Under the pieces are notes generated by a model. That model searched no databases and was not told the DNA's origin. It was given only the letters and a program-made list of their open reading frames with translations. Of a DNA stretch of 37,625 bases, positions 11,079 to 23,800 are shown piece by piece. The stretch comes from Mycoplasmataceae bacterium (GTDB taxonomy: Bacteria > Bacillota_I > Bacilli_A > Mycoplasmatales > Mycoplasmoidaceae). The DNA lies in the NCBI GenBank assembly GCA_029009155.1, contig JAQXJX010000013.1, positions 1 through 37,625 on the forward strand, given 5' to 3'. A program made the translations under genes and the position numbers. Position 1 is the first letter of the stretch, and every line of letters starts with the position of its first letter.

Positions 11079-13802
11079 TTAATTTATTTTTGAAAGAAAA
11101 GCTAATAATTCTACTTTTTTAGCTAAATTAGCAGTTCCACCTTGAGCAAAATTTTTACTTCCGCCACCACTACCATTAGTAATTTCATTAATTTTTTTAA
11201 TTAAAGTGTTAGACCAGTAGTTTTGATTATTCATTAATTTGCTACCAGTAACTATTAGATATTGCATTTTATTATCAACTTCATTAATTGCAATAATAAC
11301 TTTATCTTGGTGTTCATTAATGATACTATTAGCAGATTGTAAAATTGTTTTAATTGGTTTATTAGTAAATGAATAAACATTAATAGTTTGATCTTTAATA
11401 TTAGATAATGTTGTTTTTATTTCTTCAATAGCTTTTTCGTTATTAATTTTCTCAAGTTGTTTTTTAATTTGGGTAAAAATAATTTCTAATTGTTTAAATT
11501 GTTCACTAATTAGACGATAATTTTTAACTGTCAAATCATATGAAATTGTTTTAACTAATTGTTCAAATTTTGGATCATTAACTTTATTTGCAACAACAAA
11601 TTCTTTAAAACTTTCGATCTTTGTTTTAAATTGGTTAATTTGAGTAGTTAAAAAATTATTAATTAATTCATTTGAAGTAATAGCTTCAATTCGGCACATA
11701 CCTGAACCTTTAACTTCAAAATTAGTAATCATGAATTGTTCAATTTCTTTAGTGTTGTGAACATGAGTACCACCACAAACTTCTACAGAAATATCTTTCA
11801 TGAATAAAACTCTTAATTTTCCATTAAGTTTTTTATAAACATTTTCAAAATTTGCAATAGCATTGCTTTCTTTTGCTTCTTGTAATGTCATTAATTTTGT
11901 TTCTACATCTTTAGCTGCTAAAATAAATTCATTAACTTTTGCTTCAACTGCATTGATTTGGTCGATTGATAGTTTTGATGAATAATTAAAGTCCATTGTC
12001 AATCTTTGAGGAGTTAAATTGGAACCTTGTTGGTGAATTGAATCAGAAATTAATTGTTTCAATGCTGTTTCTAATAAATGGTGAGCAGAATGGTTTCTAG
12101 ATAAAGCAAGACGACGTTTTTTATCAATAACTAAATTTGCTACCATTGTAGTATCAATTAATGAATTATCATTAAGTTCAACATAATGGAAATGTTGACC
12201 ATTAGGTCCTTTAATTACATTTGTTACATCATAACTTAAATTATTGATGTAAATTTTACCATTATCATGTTCTTGACCACCACTTGTTGCATAAAAACAT
12301 GTTTTATCAAATACAACTCATCCTGGAGCTGTTAGATGATGAACTGGATTAAAATCTTGATCAAAAATACCTATAATCTTAGCGTTTGTTAACTCTTTGT
12401 TATCATAATCAAATTCAGATGGAAGTTTAAAATTTAGTAAGTTTTCATTTTGACTTGCCATTGCTTTAATGTTAGTATTAGCTGATTTAGAGATTTGTTT
12501 ATGCTCATTAGCTTTATTTTCATAATCCTTTTCATCAAATTTGATGTGTCTTTGATTACATAAATTTTGAATAACTTCTAATGGGAAACCAAAAGTATCT
12601 GTTAATTTAAAGATAGTTTCTCCATCAATATGATCCTTATTGTGAGTTGATTCAAAGAATAATTTAAATCCATTCTCTAATGTTGAATTAAATAATTTTT
12701 GTTCATTAACAATAGCATTAATAATCAATGACTTTTGTCCTACTAAATATGGATAGAAATCTTTCATTGTATCAATAATAGCTTCAATAGTAGGTGTTAA
12801 GAAATCGCCTTCTAATTCAAGTTCATAAGCACAAATAATTGCACGACGAATTAATTTTCTTAATACTGAACCTCTTTCTTTAGCTGTAATTGTAGCACCA
12901 TCTGCAATAGCAAAAATATTAGCTTTTAAATGGTCTACTACAACAATGAAGTTCCGGTTAATATTTTTTTGTTTTTCATCATTAGAAAAATAAGCATTAG
13001 GATCATACTTATATTTTTTAGTGAATTTCATTAATACATTAATAACAGGAGCAAATAAGTCAGTATCATAATTAGTATTAGCCTCTTGCATAATACAAGC
13101 TAATCTTTCTAATCCAGCACCAGTATCAATATTTTTTCTAGTTAATTCAGTATATTCATTTTTACCATTATTATTAAATTGAGAAAAAACTATATTTCAT
13201 ATTTCAACATAACGGTCATTTTCTATATCTTCAAAAAATAGTCTTTCTCCTATTTTTTTAGGATCAAATTTTTCGCCTCTGTCAAAATATATTTCTGTAC
13301 AAGGACCACAAGGACCATTACCTACATCTCAAAAATTACGGTCACGGTTACATTTGACAATATGTTCTTTAATAATACCTTCTTTAATTCATTGTTCATA
13401 TGCTTGAGTATCTTCTTCATAAACAGTAATATAAAGTTTATTAACATCGATCTTAAAATTATTAATTAATAAATCATAAGCAAAATGAATTGCTTCTTTT
13501 TTGAAATAATCACCAATTGAAAAATTACCTAGCATCTCAAAAAAAGTATGATGACGGCTTGTTACACCAACATTAAAAATATCATTAGTTCTAATACATT
13601 TTTGTGAACTAGTTAAACGATTGGCAGGAGGATTTTTAATTCCTGAAAAATATGGCTTTAAAGTAGCAACTCCAGAATTAATTCATAGTAAAGAAGGGTC
13701 ATTTACCGGAATTAATGATTGTGAAGGAAATAACATGTGTTGATGATTAGAAAAGTAATCTAATCAAATTTGTCTAATTTGGTTTGTAGTTAGTTTATTC
13801 AT
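11079..13802 (-). CDS. alaS: Alanyl-tRNA synthetase
   Basis: Class II synthetase that charges tRNA-Ala and edits Ser/Gly mischarging. The 907-aa product has family length. The N-terminal catalytic domain begins [14 protein letters not shown] and contains [18 protein letters not shown]. The editing domain has NHSAHHLL (HxxxH) near 565 and CGGTH near 665, which bind zinc. The C-terminal DHHA1 part shows [13 protein letters not shown] near 885. Several TGA Trp codons split it in the standard code; the joined frame runs cleanly from ATG 13802 to TAA 11079. It lies upstream of lon on the same strand; read-through could reach lon past CIRCE. Confidence 0.97.
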
Positions 13803-13850
13803 AAATAATGTGTGTTATTAATTTTACCTTTAATTATAGATATAAAACAA

Positions 13851-13876
13851 AATCCTAAGCAATATTGCTTAGGATT
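13851..13876. terminator. Terminator after the first BspA-like gene
   Basis: A 26-base perfect palindrome with arms AATCCTAAGCAAT / ATTGCTTAGGATT (in practice an 11-bp stem and tetraloop), followed by TTGTTTTA on the minus strand. It lies 17 bases after the BspA-like stop and before alaS. Confidence 0.75.
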
Positions 13877-13892
13877 ATATTTTTATGATTAT

Positions 13893-16800
13893 TTATTTCT
13901 TGCTGTTAGCTTTTAATTCTTTTTGTTTTCTAATTCTTACTTTATATGTTAATCAGAAAATAAACATTGCAACTAGAATTGAAGGAATAGCAACTGAAAT
14001 TGATAAGATAACTCAGAATGTAGCATCAGCTGATTGAGGTTTCATTGTAGCAACAACATCAATTTGCATAACTCTTGTAATATCAGATAATTTATTACCT
14101 TCAGGTGTAGTAGATTTAGTTTGAGCTTTAATTCTGAATTGATAAGAACCTAAAACTTGTGTTTCTTGGTTAGCTTCACAATAGATTACTCCAGTAGCTG
14201 GATCAATTTTTAATCATGGAGCTTTATTTTTATCAAATTCTTTATCTTGTTGAGCATCTCACAATTCTCAAGTACATTCTTTTGAATCACCACCATCAGT
14301 TTTTACAATTACTCGTTTATTTTCTTGATCATTAATTGATCTACTCTTTCCAATAACTCATTTTCTATTTTCATAGTCATTATTTGAGTTAGATAAGAAA
14401 TCAAATAATTTAGAATCATCTAAAGTCATTTTAGTTAGATCTTTTGTACCAACATCATCAATATTGATGTTAACGTTTGATTCGAAATAACTATCTTTTG
14501 AGTTAGCAGGAATAATTATTCTACCGTCTTCACATAATTTAGGATTTCATTGATATCCCATCTTAGGAGCAGTTTCACCATTGAAAATAATAGTAGAGAA
14601 TTCAGTATCTGCAAACGCATGGTCATTAATGAATTTTAATGATGCAGGGAATGTAAGAGTAGCTTTTGTATGTGTAGTTCCTTCAGTATGACATCCACCA
14701 CATCCATTAAATGCACTAGCACCTATCATTTCTAACCCTTCAGAAAGTGAAATGTTTCCTGTAATATTAGTACATCCAGCAAAAGCTTCATCACCAATGT
14801 ATTTTAAGTTTAATGGAGCTGTACCTGAAGTATTAAATGTTCCTGTAAAGCCAGTACATCCTTTAAATGCTTGTACACCAACTGTTTCAAGGAATTCAGG
14901 TAAATTTAATTCTCCTTTAAGACTAGTACATCCGGCAAAAGCTTCATCATCAATTAAAGTTACTTTTCTTGGTAAACTTGTTATTCCTTGTTCATCATTA
15001 CTGCCTAAACTTGAACAGTTTAAGAAAGTACCTTTTTCAATTCTTGTTAAATTAGAAAGATCAGAGTTAGTAAAATTTAAACTACCATTTAATGAAGAAC
15101 AATTTTTAAATGCATATTCACCAATTAAAGTTACATTGCTTCCAATGTCTATACTTCCAGTTACTTGACTACATCCATCAAATGCATGTGCACCAATTTT
15201 AGTTAAACTTTCAGGTAATTTTAATATTCCACCCAAACCAGTACATGAAGCAAAAGCAGAATCACCAATTATTTCTAAAGCAGGTTGTTTACCTGGGTCT
15301 ATAACGAATGAAAAACCATATAAAGAAGTACAGTTTTCAAAAGCAGAATCACCAATGTATTTTAAATCATTATCAAATGAAATACTACCAGTGAATGTTT
15401 TAATATCTTTAAATGCTCCACCAGCAATACCTACAGTGTTATTACGTAATGTAAAGCCTGCATTTCCTACATTATTAGTGATTTTACCTAAACATCATTG
15501 AGCATATTGACTTTGTTCAAAACTTGTACCGTTTGAATATAAAATTCCATTCTTACAATATGTAGAATTATTTAATCCATTACATCCAAAGAAAGGTAAA
15601 ACACCAACTTCTTTTAATGTATATGGTAAGTTTACATAACCTGTAATAGTTGAACAACTTTGGAAGGCATATGAACCTAAAGTTTCAAGTTTGTTACCAA
15701 AAGCTAAAACGTTACTTGTTCCTGCTTGTTTTAATGCTGTACATCCACTGAAAGCATAGTTGTCAATAACTTTAATTTCTCCAGCTTCTGCTAATGAGAA
15801 ATTAGCAAGTGCTGTGGAATTCATAAATGCTCCACCAGCAATACCATAAATTGGAATTAAATTTCCTTCTGTTGAATTTGGGTGTTTGATTACAACATCA
15901 CCAGTTAAAGTGGCACCACACATACCAATACATCATGCATTGTATGCACTTGGGTTAGTTTCAGAAATTGATGAATATAAAACACCTTGAGTTGTTTTAC
16001 CTTCTAGTAAAGTACATCCTTTAAAAGCTAAGTCTTTAATTCTTGTTACAGAATTAGGGATAAATACATTACCTTTAAGTTTTGAACAGTTTTCAAATGC
16101 TTTTTCTGATATTGTTTTAAGTCCACTTGGGAAGTATAGATCAGTTCCTGTTGAATTACTTGTAACAGTTACTAATGATGTACAGCTAAGGAAAGCACTT
16201 TTTCCAATAGTTTCTAATTTATTAGGAAGAATAACTTTTGTAATCTTACTACATCCACTAAAAGCAGAATCACCAATTTTTGTAATTTTAGTTGTAGGAG
16301 CACCTGAATCAAAACATGCAAGATCAATTTCTCCAGTAAGTCCTGAGCAGTTATAGAAAGCTTCATTACTAATTTCAGTTAACTTTGAGCTAGTAATTTT
16401 TAATGAAGTAAGTCCTGAGCAGTTATAGAAAGCTGATTCTCCAATTTTTTCAATATCTGGTAATGATAATTGAGATGTAGCAGCAGTACAGCCATAAAAA
16501 GCACGTTTACCAATTTCTTTTGCGTTATTTAAATCAAGACCACGAATTCTGTTACATCCTTCAAAAGCTGAATCACCAATTTTGCTTGCACCAATTTGAA
16601 TATCACCAGCTAAATTTGTACAACTATAGAAAGCTTGTTTACCAATTAGATCTAATTTATCTGGTAATGTTAATGCTGTAATTTTTGTTGATTTAAAAGC
16701 ATAGTCACCAATAAGTGAAACTTTTGAACTACCTAAAGCAATTGTACCTGTTAAATTTGTACATTGATAAAATGCATGAGTACCAATAGATTTTAAAGTT

Positions 16801-17306
16801 TTAGGAAGAGTAACTGAAGTAATTCCAGTACATCCATAGAAAGCACCACCACCAATTGATGTAAGACCTTCTGGTAATGAAATTGCACCAGAAATTACAG
16901 TATTATTAGCAAAAGCAGAATCACCAATACCTAATAATTTATAAGATTTTCCAGCTAAAACAACTTCACTGTTGAATGAAATTGTAGAACCTGTAACATT
17001 TTCTGATCCAGTAATGATAACATAACTCTTTTCAGCTGGATCACCGTCTTTTTTATATTGTAAAGTTTGGTATCTAACTGAACCACCAATGTTTGTTCCA
17101 CTAACAAATTGTGAAAATACATCAATACCATCACCATTTGAAACTGAAGAAGTTAATTTAAATGTATCAATATCTGTATCTAATGATGAAGTTGCTACAT
17201 TATCACGATTAAAATTTGCTGAGTGCGAAATTGAATATATTGTACCGAATGTTGCACTTAATGTTGTTAAAGAACCTAATAATAATTTAATTTTTTTGTT
17301 TTTCAT
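13893..17306 (-). CDS. BspA-like leucine-rich-repeat surface protein 1 (1137 aa)
   Basis: Large surface protein of the LRR_5 / TpLRR (BspA-like) type. Signal peptide at 1-30 (MKNKKIKLLLGSL, no lipobox Cys), then about 28 repeat units of roughly 23 residues with the pattern L-P-x-x-L-x-x-IG-x-x-AF-x-x-C. They fall in three blocks of 13, 4 and 11 units separated by two WC(I/L)G...GIAGGAF modules near residues 460-490 and 605-640. After a Cys-less last unit comes a cap (FNGETAPKMG), a cadherin/Ig-like domain (WLKIDPATGVIY, GSYQFRIKAQT), one membrane helix and a basic tail. Start chosen by identity with the paralogue and equal spacing to the leader hairpin; ATG at 17315, nearer GGGAG, is an alternative. 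TGA Trp throughout. Likely host or microbe adhesion. Confidence 0.9.
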
Positions 17307-17336
17307 AAATCTCATTCTCTCTCCCATTTTTTGAGA

Positions 17337-17364
17337 AAACCATTACAAATATATAGAATGGTTT
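17337..17364 (-). promoter_or_regulatory. Leader hairpin of BspA-like gene 1
   Basis: Perfect 8-bp inverted repeat (minus strand AAACCATT / AATGGTTT) with a 12-base loop, CTATATATTTGT. It lies 13 bases after the -10 box and exactly 30 bases before ATG 17306, hence in the 5' leader of the transcript. A matching hairpin precedes BspA-like gene 2. Confidence 0.6.
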
Positions 17365-17377
17365 ACTATCAAAGTTA

Positions 17378-17383
17378 ATTATA
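17378..17383 (-). promoter_or_regulatory. -10 box of BspA-like gene 1
   Basis: The minus strand reads ATATACTATAAT followed by TAACTTTGATAGTAAA. BspA-like gene 2 has the same ATATACTATAAT with a similar downstream stretch. No clear -35. Confidence 0.65.
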
Positions 17384-17435
17384 GTATATATTTATATGTA
17401 AATATAATGTTTTTATTGATTAAAACACTTTTTAG

Positions 17436-17462
17436 TAAAAAAACTTGCAAATTTTGGCAAGT
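17436..17462 (-). terminator. Terminator of BspA-like gene 2
   Basis: Stem ACTTGC / GCAAGT with an 8-base loop, followed by a run of seven T on the minus strand. It lies 16 bases after the stop at 17479 and separates genes 2 and 1 into different transcripts. Confidence 0.75.
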
Positions 17463-17478
17463 CTTTTTTTAGCGCTTT

Positions 17479-20400
17479 TTATTTCTTAGCAGCTTTAAGA
17501 TTTTTATTTTTCTTAATGTGGTGAATAATTCATAAAGCTACAGAAATAGCAACCATAGTTGGAACTGTTGTACTTACAGGTAATACAATTCACATTCATC
17601 AATCATTAGTACTTGTTTTATCTGTAATTTTTAATGTTACACGGTTAACATCAGAATCAGAAACAGCATAATGAGCATGTTGAGGATCTGGAGTTTGTAC
17701 TTTAATATCTATTGTTCATTCACCTTCATAAGAATCATCAGTTCAAGAAATTAAACCAGTTGCTGGATCAATTTGGATGAAACTTGGGATGTCATTACGG
17801 TTATTAATTGCTCATTCTAGATTATTGTATGCACCATCATTTAGTGTAACAGTAAATGTTGATGGGTTTAATGATCCTGCAGCTCCTGCATCACCTGTTT
17901 GTTTTCTTAATTCACGAGGAATATCATTAATCTTAATTTCAGTTACTTCAATGTAAATAAGGTTGTAATTCTTTTCATTAATTGGAGCTTCTGAAGCAAA
18001 GAAATCATATTGTGTTTTAAATGGTACACTAATCTTTCCATCATTTCCAATTGAAGGTGCTCAATTAGTACCTAAACATGGAACTGTAGGAGTTTGGAAA
18101 ATAATTTTTTCCATTGTAACACCTGCAAAGGCATTAGGACCAACTTCTCTTACAGTTGATGGGAATTCTAATACACTGTTTTGTTGTTTACTTGCACAAC
18201 CAGCAAAAGCTTCTTCACCTATATATTGAACATGTTTAGGGATTGTAATGAATCTGAAATTTTCACATCCATAGAAAGCACGGTCATCAATTACAGATAT
18301 ATTTTTGCTTACTGCTTCTTGTAAATCAAATGTTTCTAATGAAGTACAATAACTAAATGCTCCAACACCAATTGTTGTAAGATTATCACGTTGTAAAGCT
18401 ACACGTTGTACATTAGTACATCCTCTAAATGCTTCAGGTTTAATTTCAGTAATAGTTGCAAATAAATCAATAGTACCTCCAATTGATTTACAATCATAGA
18501 AAGCTTGTCTTCCAATGTAAGATACTGTTTGGTCTAAATATAAACCAGATCATTGTAATTTTTCACAACCAAAGAAAGCTAAATCACCAATTGATCTAAC
18601 ACCACTGTGAATAATACTTGTTGATAAAGTACTTTCAGTTTTTAAATTCTTGCAACCTTTAAATGTGTTCTCTTTAATTTCAGTAATATTTTTTGGAAGA
18701 CCAGTGAAATAAGAGTTATCCATTTTACATAATGATTCACAATCTTCAAATGCTGATGCACCTAAGTAAGTTAAAGTCTCAGGTAATTGTAAGCTATTAT
18801 TAAAACCTGTACAGCCTTTAAAAGCACTATCACCAATATAAGTTAACATACATTGTTGAGATGCAGCCAAATCAATTGCACCTGTAAGACTTGAGCAATT
18901 TTCAAAAGCACCACCAGCGATACCATAAACATTATCTTTTAATGATCAATCAGTACCTGTAATACATGCAGCTGTTTTGCATCCTAAACATCATTGGTTA
19001 TTCTTATCATTAGTTTCAGAAGTATATATAGGGTTACTAGAAGGAAGAGGATCTGTAAAGCCACAATCAATGAAAGCTTGGTAAAGAATTGATTTAACTG
19101 ATTTAGGAATGTTTATATTATTACTTGCTGTTAAACCAGTACATCCTTTAAAAGCATGTTTACCAATTGTTACAAGATCAGATGGGAATGATACAGCTGA
19201 TATTCCAGTACATTCTAAGAAAGCACCACCAGCAATACCATAAGTTCCTTCTTCGATTTGAATTGATCCAGTTACTTTAGTAGCATTAATTGTTCCTAAA
19301 CATCATTGATTATATTGTTCATTTGCTGGAGAAGTATAGAAAACTGTAGAAGAGATATCACTTCTTTCAAATCCTGTGTTAAAGAAAGCTTGGCTACCAA
19401 TTTCAGTAACAGATTTAGGAATTTGTAATACTCTTATTGTACCTGCTGAACCTAATGCTGTACAACCTTTAAAAGCATTGTCACCGATTTTTTCTAGTGT
19501 ATTAGGTAAAATTAAATCTTTTGATAATGCTGTACAGCCTTCAAATGCTGAATCACCAATTGTTTTAACACTATTACCTAATTGAAGTTGTTTAATTTTT
19601 GTACAACCTTTAAAAGCATAGTTACCGATTGTTTTAACATCATTAGGGATATATAAAATTTCATTTTCAATAGCATTACAGTCAAGGAAGGCGTTTTCAC
19701 CAATAGTTTTTAAATTTTTAGAAAGAACCACGCTTGTAAATTTATTACCTTTAAAAGCATAAGTATCAATAGTTTCAACTGTACTTGGTAATCTAAGAAG
19801 TCCTTTAAATCCACAACTTGCAAATGTTGAATTGCTAATTGTTTTAAAGTTATCATTTGCTGGTAAAATTAAATCTTCATTTAGTCCTGAACAATTATTA
19901 AATGCATATTCGCCAATAAATTCAATAGTTGATGGTAAATGTAATCCACCATTTAATTTAGTACAACCATCAAAGGCATTTTTACCAATAAATTTAAGAG
20001 TTTCGTGAATATTTGTATTAAAATCAATTTTTGTATTTAATGCACTACAAGCTTTGAATGCTTTATCACCAATATATTTTAATGATGAAGGTAAAGATAA
20101 AGCTGCAGTATCACCAGATGTTAAACCAGTACAGCCTTCAAATGCAGAATCACCAATAATAGATAAATTTGTTTCTTTTACGTTATCACTAGCATTTTCA
20201 AAAACAAGTGATGTTAAAGCTTTACAATCCTTAAATGCACTACCACCAATTGATTTAATAGATGCTGGAATAGTAATTTTTCCTTTTAAATTAGTACTGC
20301 TGGCAAATGCATTACCACAAATTGCTACTAATTCATAAGTTGTTTCATCAATTACTACTTCATTTTTAAAAATAGGATCAGTTGCAGATGGGTTATTTCC

Positions 20401-20727
20401 TGTACCATTACTTGTTTGAACAATACGGCAAACATTTTTACCTTCAATAGTTGCTCTTTGAATTCTCACTATACCTTGAACTGCTGCTGAGCTACTAATT
20501 AAATAGTTTGCATCAATATTTAGTGTAGAAAAATTTACTTGTTCTTCTCACAATTCATTAGCAATATCATTATTTAAATAATAGCTATTTGTTTCGTTTT
20601 GACTTTCAATAGCATATGATGTATTATTTCTTGAAGCGTTAGCACCAATAAATGAAAATAATGTACCAAAAGTTGTACCTAAAGTTATTAAACAAGATGA
20701 TAATAATTTAATTTTTTTGTTTTTCAT
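17479..20727 (-). CDS. BspA-like leucine-rich-repeat surface protein 2 (1082 aa)
   Basis: Paralogue of the protein at 13893-17306. Signal peptide MKNKKIKLLSSCL, then 27 LRR_5-type units in blocks of 13, 3 and 11. The first unit (NAFASS) and the last (NAFAGV) lack the usual Cys, as capping units do. The two block separators read FYTSPANEQYNQWCLG and IYTSETNDKNNQWCLG, each followed by YGIAGGAF. Then a cap (TPTVPCLGTNW), a cadherin/Ig-like domain (FIQIDPATGLISWTD, EGEWTIDIKVQT), one C-terminal membrane helix and tail KKNKNLKAAKK. TGA encodes most Trp. Own promoter, leader hairpin and terminator. Role in adhesion is inferred from the family; BspA of Tannerella binds host proteins. Confidence 0.9.
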
Positions 20728-20757
20728 AAACTCTTTTTTCTCTTCCTTTAAATTTTC

Positions 20758-20789
20758 AAGTCACTATACATAAATCTAAATAATGACTT
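20758..20789 (-). promoter_or_regulatory. Leader hairpin of BspA-like gene 2
   Basis: A 10-bp stem with one G-U pair (minus strand AAGTCATTAT / ATAGTGACTT) and a 12-base loop TTAGATTTATGT. It ends exactly 30 bases before ATG 20727, the same distance as in gene 1. Stem sequences of the two genes differ, but the pairing and loop length are kept. Confidence 0.6.
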
Positions 20790-20804
20790 TACTATTCAAA
20801 ATGT

Positions 20805-20810
20805 ATTATA
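20805..20810 (-). promoter_or_regulatory. -10 box of BspA-like gene 2
   Basis: The minus strand reads ATATACTATAAT then ACATTTTGAATAGTAAA, closely matching the promoter of gene 1. The leader hairpin begins 15 bases downstream. Confidence 0.65.
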
Positions 20811-20874
20811 GTATATATTATTTATTATTTCTTAGTGTTTTCGTTAAAACTTTATGTTTTTTTTAAAAAAATAA

Positions 20875-23800
20875 CTACTTTTGCGATTTTTTCTTATTTT
20901 TAATCTTGCTAATGATTAAAAGTGAAATAGCTATAGCTATTACTGTAGGAATACTAGTAGCTAATGGTAATAAAACCATTGATCATTTAAAGCTATTATT
21001 ATTTTTTTTATTAATAAAGTTAATAGTTATACTTTCACTTGACACACAATTTCATTCTTCTGGATGTAAAAGTGAAGATGCTCTAATCTTAAAACTATAA
21101 GTTCCTTCAGTTGCTTTATCGGATCATTCAATTAAACCATTACTATTAACTGACAATCAATCGGGAAGAGGATTATTATCAATAGATAATAACTCTCATT
21201 TAACTCTTTCATCAGCACCTGGATTTACTTCAATTGCAAAATTATGTTCTAATGAACCAGAAACATCACATAATTTGTCATAATTTGTTGAATATATTCA
21301 TTTTTTGATTGAGAAATTAGTGATTGAAATAAATTCAATTTTCTCAATTTTAAAACCAATTCCAGCTTGGAAATAATTTACTTCTGATAAAAATGGAACA
21401 AAAATTCGAGAAAATTCAGTATTTACTAAATTTGGTTGTCAATTTGCTCCAAATAAAGGAGGATTGATAGAAAAAAATTTTATGCTATCAAAGCTATCAT
21501 TACTAAATGCACCTATACCAATTTTAATAACTGATGAACCAATATTCAATCTTCCATTAATTTTTAGACAATTATTAAAAGCATAATCACCAATAAACAA
21601 CAAGTTATTAGCAAAATTTAATCCTATTCCATTATCAAAGTTCGAACAATTGCTAAAAGCATAATCACCAATTTCAATTAAATTATCAGGTAAATTTAAT
21701 TCACAATTAAAGCCAGAGCAATTATCAAATGCATGTTTTCCAATAGTTTGGATAGTATTAGGTAAAACTAATGAATTACATAATCCTATGCAATGATTAA
21801 AAGCATAGTCACCAATTTTAATTAAATTATCAGGTAATACTAAACTTGTTAGGCGATAGCATTCACTAAAAGCATAGTCATTAATTTTTTTAATATCTCC
21901 AGTTAATTCAATTTTACCAGTTAAACTATGGCATTTATTAAATGCATATTTTCCTAGATATTTTAATGTTGATGGTAATGATAAATAATTATATTGAGGT
22001 AAAAATGAACCTAAATTTTCACATTCACTAAAAGCATAGTCACCAATCGATTCAATTTTAGCATCATTAAAATTAATTCCTTCATTTAAGTTTAAACACT
22101 TTTCAAATGCACTTTTTCCTATACTTGTTAAAATACAGTCTTTTTCAAATTCAATTCCACCAGACACATTAGTACAGTTGTAAAAAGCATAGTTTCCTAA
22201 ATAACCAATAGTTTTAGGAATCTTAATTCCTAAACATGAACATGAGGCATTATAAAAAGCTTTATCAGCTATTCCATAAGTTTCATTTTTAAATTCGATT
22301 GATTTACAAGAAAATGATGATGATATGCATCCTAAACACCATAAATTGTAATAAGCACCAGAACTTGTATAAGCAATATTGTTAGTATCACGGCTTAAGT
22401 TTGTATTATAAAAAGCTCATGAACCAATTCTAATCGTACTTTTAGGAATATATACTTGTTTAATTAAGCTACAATCATAGAAGGCTTCGTCACATATAAT
22501 TGTTACGCCCGACTGTTTTATTGGGTCAAACTCTAATGAAATATTGGTTAACTCATTACAACCTTTAAAAGCGCCTGCGGCTATTGCGTATGTTGAACTA
22601 TCAAAAACAAGATTACTTGTTACTTTTGATGAATTAATCATTCCTATACATCATTTATTAAAATTTTTAGCTGATTTTGAATAAAGAATATTATTTTCAT
22701 CTAAATTAAAGCTTGTATTATAAAAAGCTCGATTACCAATATTATTCACACTACTTGGAATGTATAAATCTCCTTTTAATCCTTTGCAATTATAAAAAGC
22801 AAAATCACCAATAGAGACAAGACTATTACCTAAAATTAATTTATTTTGAAATTTTGAACAATTATAAAAAGCTTCTGATCCAATTTCTTTTACACTATTA
22901 GGAATTAATAAATCACTACTTACTAATGAAGAACAATTTTTAAAAGCAGCATTACCAATAGTGGAAAGTTGTTTTGATAATATAAACTCATTATTATTTC
23001 CTCATCCTGTTAATGAGCTACAATTTTCAAATGCAGAATCACCTATACTTGTTATTGAATCATACATAAAAATTTTTTTAGCATTTGAACAATTATAAAA
23101 AGCATAGTCGCCAATTGAAGTAACACTACTTGGAAAATTAATAGCACCATCTAAGCTGGTACATTGATCAAAGGTGTGTGGTTTAATCTGTTTTAGTTTA
23201 TATGGCAAAATTAAAATTGGAATAGAAGAACATTTACTAAAAGCATATGTACCTAAATATTCAACATTAGCTTTGGATAAATCTAATTCTGCACTTATAC
23301 TATTGCAATTATAAAAAGCATAGTCGCCAATGTAAGTTAGATTATTAGTAAAAGTACCATAATTTGGGCCAATTAATAAATTCATTTTTGTATCATTACT
23401 AAAAGCATAGTCACCAATAGTTTTTAATGATTCAGGTAGTTCAATAGACTGATTTAATAAACTGCAATTACTAAAAGCATAGTCGCCAATAGTTTTACAT
23501 CCATTTTTAAACTTAATTCCATTAAGATTGGCACAATTATTGAATGCATAGTCACCAATAGTGTTAATAGATGAGCTAAAAGTAACAATTCCTGTTATAC
23601 CCGTATTATTATCAAAAGCATGAGATCCGATAGCAATTAGTTCATATTCTTCATCACTAATAGTTAATTTTTCTACAAAATTCGGATTTTCACACACAGC
23701 ATCAAAAGAATTAGTGATTCTTAAATATTTTTTATTATTTACTACAAATGCTTCATATTCAATAAAACCAGATGCTGATTCATTTGTTAGCACACGTTCA

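Noticed and set aside
14752-20338. Plus-strand open frames opposite the BspA-like genes
   Set aside because: They are antisense shadows of the repeats with Pro/Ala-rich unlikely proteins, no ribosome binding sites, and disappear as the coding strand is explained.
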